From positions 1 through 8,299 of the forward strand of contig CAZSBE010000116.1 of assembly GCA_964604955.1 (NCBI GenBank): 8,299 nt of DNA. The letters run 5' to 3'. Position numbers and translations under genes: made by a program. The stretch comes from JALGWA01 sp964604955. GTDB lineage: Bacteria > Arandabacterota > Arandabacteria > Arandabacterales > JALGWA01. Positions 6,057 to 8,299 of this stretch are shown here, in pieces. The stretch's first letter is position 1. Each line of letters starts with the position of its first letter. The notes beneath the pieces are model-generated. The model did no database searches and was not told where the DNA came from. It saw only the letters and a list, made by a program, of their open reading frames with translations.

Positions 6057-6946
6057 CGAGAATCCTGCAGATGATCTTGTATCCGCTGGTGGCACTCGCT
6101 GTGGGTGTGCTTTTCCTGGGTCTAGCCAGGAAGATCATGGCGAGAATACACTGGCGCTACGGGCCGCCCCTCGTCCAGCCCGTCATCGATATCATCAAGC
6201 TGTTCTACCAGAGGAGCGTGTCACACGGCAGGATCTTCGACCTGGGCATTATCATGTCCATGGCCGGGTCCATAGTGGTTGTCCTGTTTCTCCCTGTGGG
6301 ATCCATTTGCCCCCTGGGCGGCGGTGGCGGGTTGCTTGTGATATTGTACCTTATGCTTTTCATACCCCTGGGGACGGCCCTCTCCGGGGGGCAGGGGGCG
6401 AACCCCAACATCAGTATCGGCATATCGCGGAAGTTCATTCTAGCCCTGGGATACGAAGTCCCGTTCCTCCTGGTGCTGCTGGCGGTAATGTCCTACTACA
6501 GGACGATTTCAATTGTGGACGTCGTGGGCGCCCAGCGGGCCGCGAGGTGGTCAATCGCCTCTCTTCCCCTGATTCTGTCGGGGCTCTCGTATTTTCTTGT
6601 CCTGCCCGCTATCCTGGCCGTCAGGCCCTTTGATATGAGCTCGGCGCCCCAGGAGATTTCCTCCGGGCCCATGGTTGAATACGGAGGCAAGTACCTGGCC
6701 CTGGCCACTATGGAACATGCCCTGGTGCTCTTCATCAATATCGCTCTCTTCGTGAACTTGTTCCTGGGCGGAGCGGGCAATCCCGTCATATTCTTCATCA
6801 AGATGCTGGCGGTCTTCCTGCTGAGTCTCTTCGTCCATGCCGCATTTCCGAGGTTCAGGATCGAACAGGCCGTCAGGTATCTCTGGAGATGGCCCACTTT
6901 ACTGGCCTTTGCCGGCCTGATTACAGCCGCGATTGTGAGGAGTTGA
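6050..6946 (+). CDS. nuoH: NuoH-like membrane subunit (MbhM/MbsM-like), complex I subunit 1 family
   Basis: This is a 298-residue protein with about eight membrane segments. Hallmarks are ARIHWRYGPPLVQPVIDIIK (31-50) with LFYQRS following, SIGISRKFILALGYEVPFLL (122-141), and VRPFDMSSAPQEISSGPMVE (191-210) leading into EYGGKYLAL. The last holds the conserved acidic loop that faces the catalytic module. The C-terminal FPRFRIEQAVRYLWRWP is also typical. In this family the subunit docks the hydrophilic arm and links electron transfer to ion movement. ATG 6050 lies in the heptamer ATGGTAA overlapping the upstream stop by seven bases, exactly as at the mrpC-mrpD junction. A GTG at 6041 would add three residues but has no ribosome binding site in front of it, so ATG is preferred. 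No inactivating change is seen. Confidence 0.94.
   Translation: MVTRILQMILYPLVALAVGVLFLGLARKIMARIHWRYGPPLVQPVIDIIKLFYQRSVSHGRIFDLGIIMSMAGSIVVVLFLPVGSICPLGGGGGLLVILYLMLFIPLGTALSGGQGANPNISIGISRKFILALGYEVPFLLVLLAVMSYYRTISIVDVVGAQRAARWSIASLPLILSGLSYFLVLPAILAVRPFDMSSAPQEISSGPMVEYGGKYLALATMEHALVLFINIALFVNLFLGGAGNPVIFFIKMLAVFLLSLFVHAAFPRFRIEQAVRYLWRWPTLLAFAGLITAAIVRS
6937..6942 (+). promoter_or_regulatory. Shine-Dalgarno site for the nuoB-like gene
   Basis: GAGGAG lies seven bases before TTG 6950 and inside the last codons of nuoH. It supports the rare TTG start. The next in-frame ATG (codon 16) has no comparable site and would trim the N-terminus just before the cluster motif. Confidence 0.7.
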
Positions 6947-6949
6947 AAG

Positions 6950-7525
6950 TTGGACAGAAATCAGATTACGAAATGGCTGAGAGAACCCTGCAAGATGGCG
7001 AACAAGTATTCGCTGCATGCGATATACTTCTGTACGGGCTGCGGGATAATCGAGGTCCCACCCGTCATAACCGCCCGCTGGGACGCGGAGAGGTTCGGGG
7101 TGATACCTGTGGCTACTCCGAGGCAGGCGAATCTGTTCCTGATCACGGGTTATGTCTCTGTAAAGACCCTCAGGGCCATCATCAGGACCTACGAGCAGAT
7201 GTACGAACCCAAGTTCACAGTGGGATTCGGCTCCTGTCCCATAAATGGAGGCATGTACTGGGACTCATACAACACCATAAAGCACCTGGACAAATACATA
7301 CCCATAGACGGTTGGATTGCCGGCTGCATGCCGAGGCCCGAGGCCATATTCATTGCAGTGACGCATCTGTGGACGCTGATCGACAAGGGGATGGCCAACG
7401 GATACGAGAGGTACAGGAAGCACTACGGGTCCTACAGAAGAAACCAGGAAATGGCCCTGGGGACCATCGACTGGCCACCGCTTTACCCGATAGCCGGAAG
7501 TCCCGTGGGGGGCGAGCATGGATAG
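6950..7525 (+). CDS. nuoB: NuoB-like / hydrogenase small-subunit-like iron-sulfur protein (MbhJ/MbsJ-like)
   Basis: This 191-residue soluble subunit binds the iron-sulfur cluster closest to the catalytic site. The four likely [4Fe-4S] ligands are Cys28 and Cys31 (FCTGCGIIEVPP), Cys96 (GFGSCPINGG) and Cys126 (AGCMPRPEA). The CxxC spacing is that of group 4 [NiFe]-hydrogenase and Mbs small subunits; true complex I NuoB has adjacent cysteines. The usual NGCDIE is TGCGIIE here, with the conserved Glu35 kept. TPRQANLFLITGYVSVKTLR (56-75) is another family block. There is no twin-arginine signal, so it faces the cytoplasm, as in membrane-bound group 4 complexes. Start TTG 6950 is supported by GAGGAG. 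The gene overlaps nuoC by eight bases. Electron transfer from a ferredoxin-type partner to the NuoD-like subunit is inferred from the family. Confidence 0.93.
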   Translation: MDRNQITKWLREPCKMANKYSLHAIYFCTGCGIIEVPPVITARWDAERFGVIPVATPRQANLFLITGYVSVKTLRAIIRTYEQMYEPKFTVGFGSCPINGGMYWDSYNTIKHLDKYIPIDGWIAGCMPRPEAIFIAVTHLWTLIDKGMANGYERYRKHYGSYRRNQEMALGTIDWPPLYPIAGSPVGGEHG

Positions 7526-8033
7526 CCCATTGAAACAGGAACTCGAGATCACATTCAGGGACATTCTCGTGGCGGATCACGGAGGCGGTGGATTAACCAT
7601 AACCGCCGGGCCGGCACAGGTTCTGACCCTCCTCAGCCTTCTCAAAGACAGAGGCTTCGACCACATGGCCCTGCTGTCCGCGGTCGACAGGATCGAGGAG
7701 CAGCAGATTGAACTGGTCTACATAGTCACCAGGTACGACGAACATGCCGAAGCGGAGGGGGCCACTCCCGAGACGATTCTGATGGTGAAGACCGCGATAC
7801 CCAGAGACAAGCCGCGTTTTGAGTCCGCCATGGGCGTGTTCCGGAATGCAGAACCGTACGAGCGCGAGATACATGAATTATTCGGAGTACATTTCGAGGG
7901 CCACCCGCGATTGACCCCGCTCTTCCTGGAAAGGGATTATCCAATCCCCCCGTTCCGGAAGGACTTCGATACCAGGGAGTATGTGAAGAACGTCTTCGAT
8001 AAGATTCCATCTGTGGAGGACGAAGATGCTTGA
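7518..8033 (+). CDS. nuoC: NuoC-like subunit (30-kDa complex I subunit family, MbhK/MbsK-like)
   Basis: This is a 171-residue soluble protein. The family signature YEREIHELFGVHFEGHP lies at about residues 114-130 and is followed by RLTPLFLERDYPIPPFRKDF. The N-terminal half (DRGFDHMALLSAVDRIEE, then ELVYIVTRYDE) is the expected alpha/beta domain. NuoC family members bind no cofactor and form the scaffold of the hydrophilic arm beside NuoD. The length is normal for the stand-alone form, and the gene is not fused to nuoD. The start overlaps the nuoB stop by eight bases, with a G-rich stretch (GGGGGG) just upstream. The acidic C-terminus (SVEDEDA) ends at TGA 8031-8033, and the coding sequence for it includes the ribosome binding site of the small ORF that follows. 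Confidence 0.93.
   Translation: MDSPLKQELEITFRDILVADHGGGGLTITAGPAQVLTLLSLLKDRGFDHMALLSAVDRIEEQQIELVYIVTRYDEHAEAEGATPETILMVKTAIPRDKPRFESAMGVFRNAEPYEREIHELFGVHFEGHPRLTPLFLERDYPIPPFRKDFDTREYVKNVFDKIPSVEDEDA
8015..8020 (+). promoter_or_regulatory. Strong Shine-Dalgarno site before ATG 8026
   Basis: GGAGGA lies five bases before ATG 8026, inside the end of nuoC. It is one of the best ribosome binding sites in the window, yet the frame it serves ends after 33 codons and not in nuoD. Confidence 0.65.
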
Positions 8034-8127
8034 AGCGATGTCGATGGTAAGACTTCACTTGAAAGGGACTCCTCGGCGGGGACGGCGGGCATGTCTGAGG
8101 ACCGTCGAAGAAGGATGTGTATTGTGA
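8026..8127 (+). CDS. Short 33-codon ORF bridging nuoC and nuoD, unknown function
   Basis: Not recognised. The frame encodes a basic 33-residue peptide starting MLEAMSMVRLHLKGTPRRGR and containing two cysteines. It has a GGAGGA ribosome binding site five bases before ATG. Its start overlaps the nuoC stop by eight bases, the same overlap as nuoB-nuoC. Its stop TGA (8125-8127) overlaps GTG 8124, the likely nuoD start, as GTGA. This fits a translational coupling peptide, or the old nuoD start displaced by a frameshift or insertion. It has no membrane segment or known motif. Translation is plausible; function is unknown. Confidence 0.4.
   Translation: MLEAMSMVRLHLKGTPRRGRRACLRTVEEGCVL
8110..8115 (+). 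promoter_or_regulatory. Shine-Dalgarno site favouring GTG 8124 as nuoD start
   Basis: GAAGGA lies eight bases before GTG 8124. The competing in-frame starts ATG 8091 and ATG 8115 have only weak or badly spaced purine runs in front of them. Confidence 0.5.
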
Positions 8128-8299
8128 GCGGGAATTCAGTTCGTGAGCAGAGCGGGCCGGCCAGAGAACTCGAGCTCTACTTCGGGCCGCAACACCTCGG
8201 CATGGTGGGGAATTTCAGCATCACTCTCAAGGTCGAGGGGGATCGCATCGTCAAGGCGGATGCAAACCCCGGCTATCTCCACAGGGGCTTCGAGAAATT
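8124..8299 (+). CDS. nuoD: NuoD-like / hydrogenase large-subunit-like catalytic subunit (MbhL/MbsL-like), 3' partial
   Basis: Only the first ~58 codons of an expected 370-430 are in the window. After a short leader, the conserved start of the 49-kDa / large-subunit family is clear: ELYFGPQHLGMVGNFSITLK followed by VEGDRIVKADANPGYLHRGF. The usual GPQHP reads GPQHL, with the His kept. This subunit would hold the catalytic site next to the NuoB-like cluster. The cysteine pairs that would tell a [NiFe]-hydrogenase from a sulfane-reductase-like or quinone-type enzyme lie beyond base 8299. GTG 8124 is chosen on its ribosome binding site and GTGA coupling. ATG 8091 and ATG 8115 in the same frame are alternatives and would add an arginine-rich leader (EDRRRRM) that looks non-coding. 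A NuoI-like ferredoxin gene would be expected downstream. Confidence 0.88.
   Translation, partial: MSGNSVREQSGPARELELYFGPQHLGMVGNFSITLKVEGDRIVKADANPGYLHRGFEK

Noticed and set aside
6889..7533. Open frame of 214 codons overlapping nuoH end, nuoB and nuoC start
   Set aside because: It is an out-of-frame shadow; the NuoB frame has the four cluster cysteines and a supported TTG start.
6050..8299. Canonical NADH:quinone oxidoreductase (complex I) operon
   Set aside because: The order H-B-C-D after two antiporter subunits differs from nuoA-N, and the NuoB-like protein has CxxC and not CC cluster ligands.
1..8299. tRNA, rRNA, CRISPR arrays, insertion sequences or long direct repeats
   Set aside because: I read through for cloverleaf-like segments, regularly spaced repeats, transposase motifs and terminal inverted repeats and saw none; nearly all of the window is accounted for by conserved coding sequence.

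Overview
The window is one continuous plus-strand operon for a membrane-bound, ferredoxin-type respiratory complex. It joins an Mrp-type cation/proton antiporter module to a complex I / group 4 [NiFe]-hydrogenase-like module. The gene order is mrpE (5' end cut off), a small arsR-type regulator, mrpF, mrpG, an MbhD-like gene, a fused MbhE-MbhF gene, mrpC (NuoK-like), mrpD (antiporter-like H), a second long antiporter-like subunit (H'), nuoH-like (M), nuoB-like (J), nuoC-like (K), and the first ~58 codons of nuoD-like (L) at the right edge. Setting the regulator aside, this A-B-C-D-E-G-H-H'-M-J-K-L series is the layout I know from the archaeal Mbs/Mbx (membrane-bound sulfane reductase) operons. 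It differs from Mbh hydrogenase (one H, separate I, J-K-L before M) and from canonical 14-gene nuo operons.

Layout: 1-438 is mrpE. 439-523 is a non-coding spacer with a weak terminator-like hairpin and a G-rich run. 524-793 is the ArsR-family regulator. 794-841 is a very AT-rich spacer. From 842 to 8033 the genes are packed end to end, mostly with overlapping stop/start codons (ATGA, ATGGTAA, or 8-base overlaps). This points to a single co-translated operon. Between nuoC and nuoD the packing breaks for 90 bases, and that gap holds a 33-codon ORF with a good ribosome binding site that overlaps both neighbours.

How the parts would work together (from the families): the hydrophilic J-K-L subunits take electrons from ferredoxin through iron-sulfur clusters to a catalytic site in L. 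NuoH (M) couples that to the membrane arm. The two antiporter-like subunits and the Mrp subunits E, F, G, D, EF and C move protons and/or Na+. The NuoB-like subunit carries a CxxC...C...C cluster-ligand set as in hydrogenase-type small subunits, not the CC pair of true complex I. What the enzyme reduces cannot be decided, because the window ends before the catalytic cysteines of the NuoD-like subunit and before any NuoI-like ferredoxin subunit.

Organism: GC content looks mid-50s percent by eye. Codons ATA, AGA and AGG are common, starts include ATG, GTG and TTG, and Shine-Dalgarno sites are purine-rich. This fits an anaerobic bacterium of a little-cultured lineage, or possibly an archaeon. 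I cannot name a taxon. The enzyme family itself is known. The points most worth a second look are the embedded regulator, the unusual charged residues in both antiporter subunits, and the coupled 33-codon ORF.
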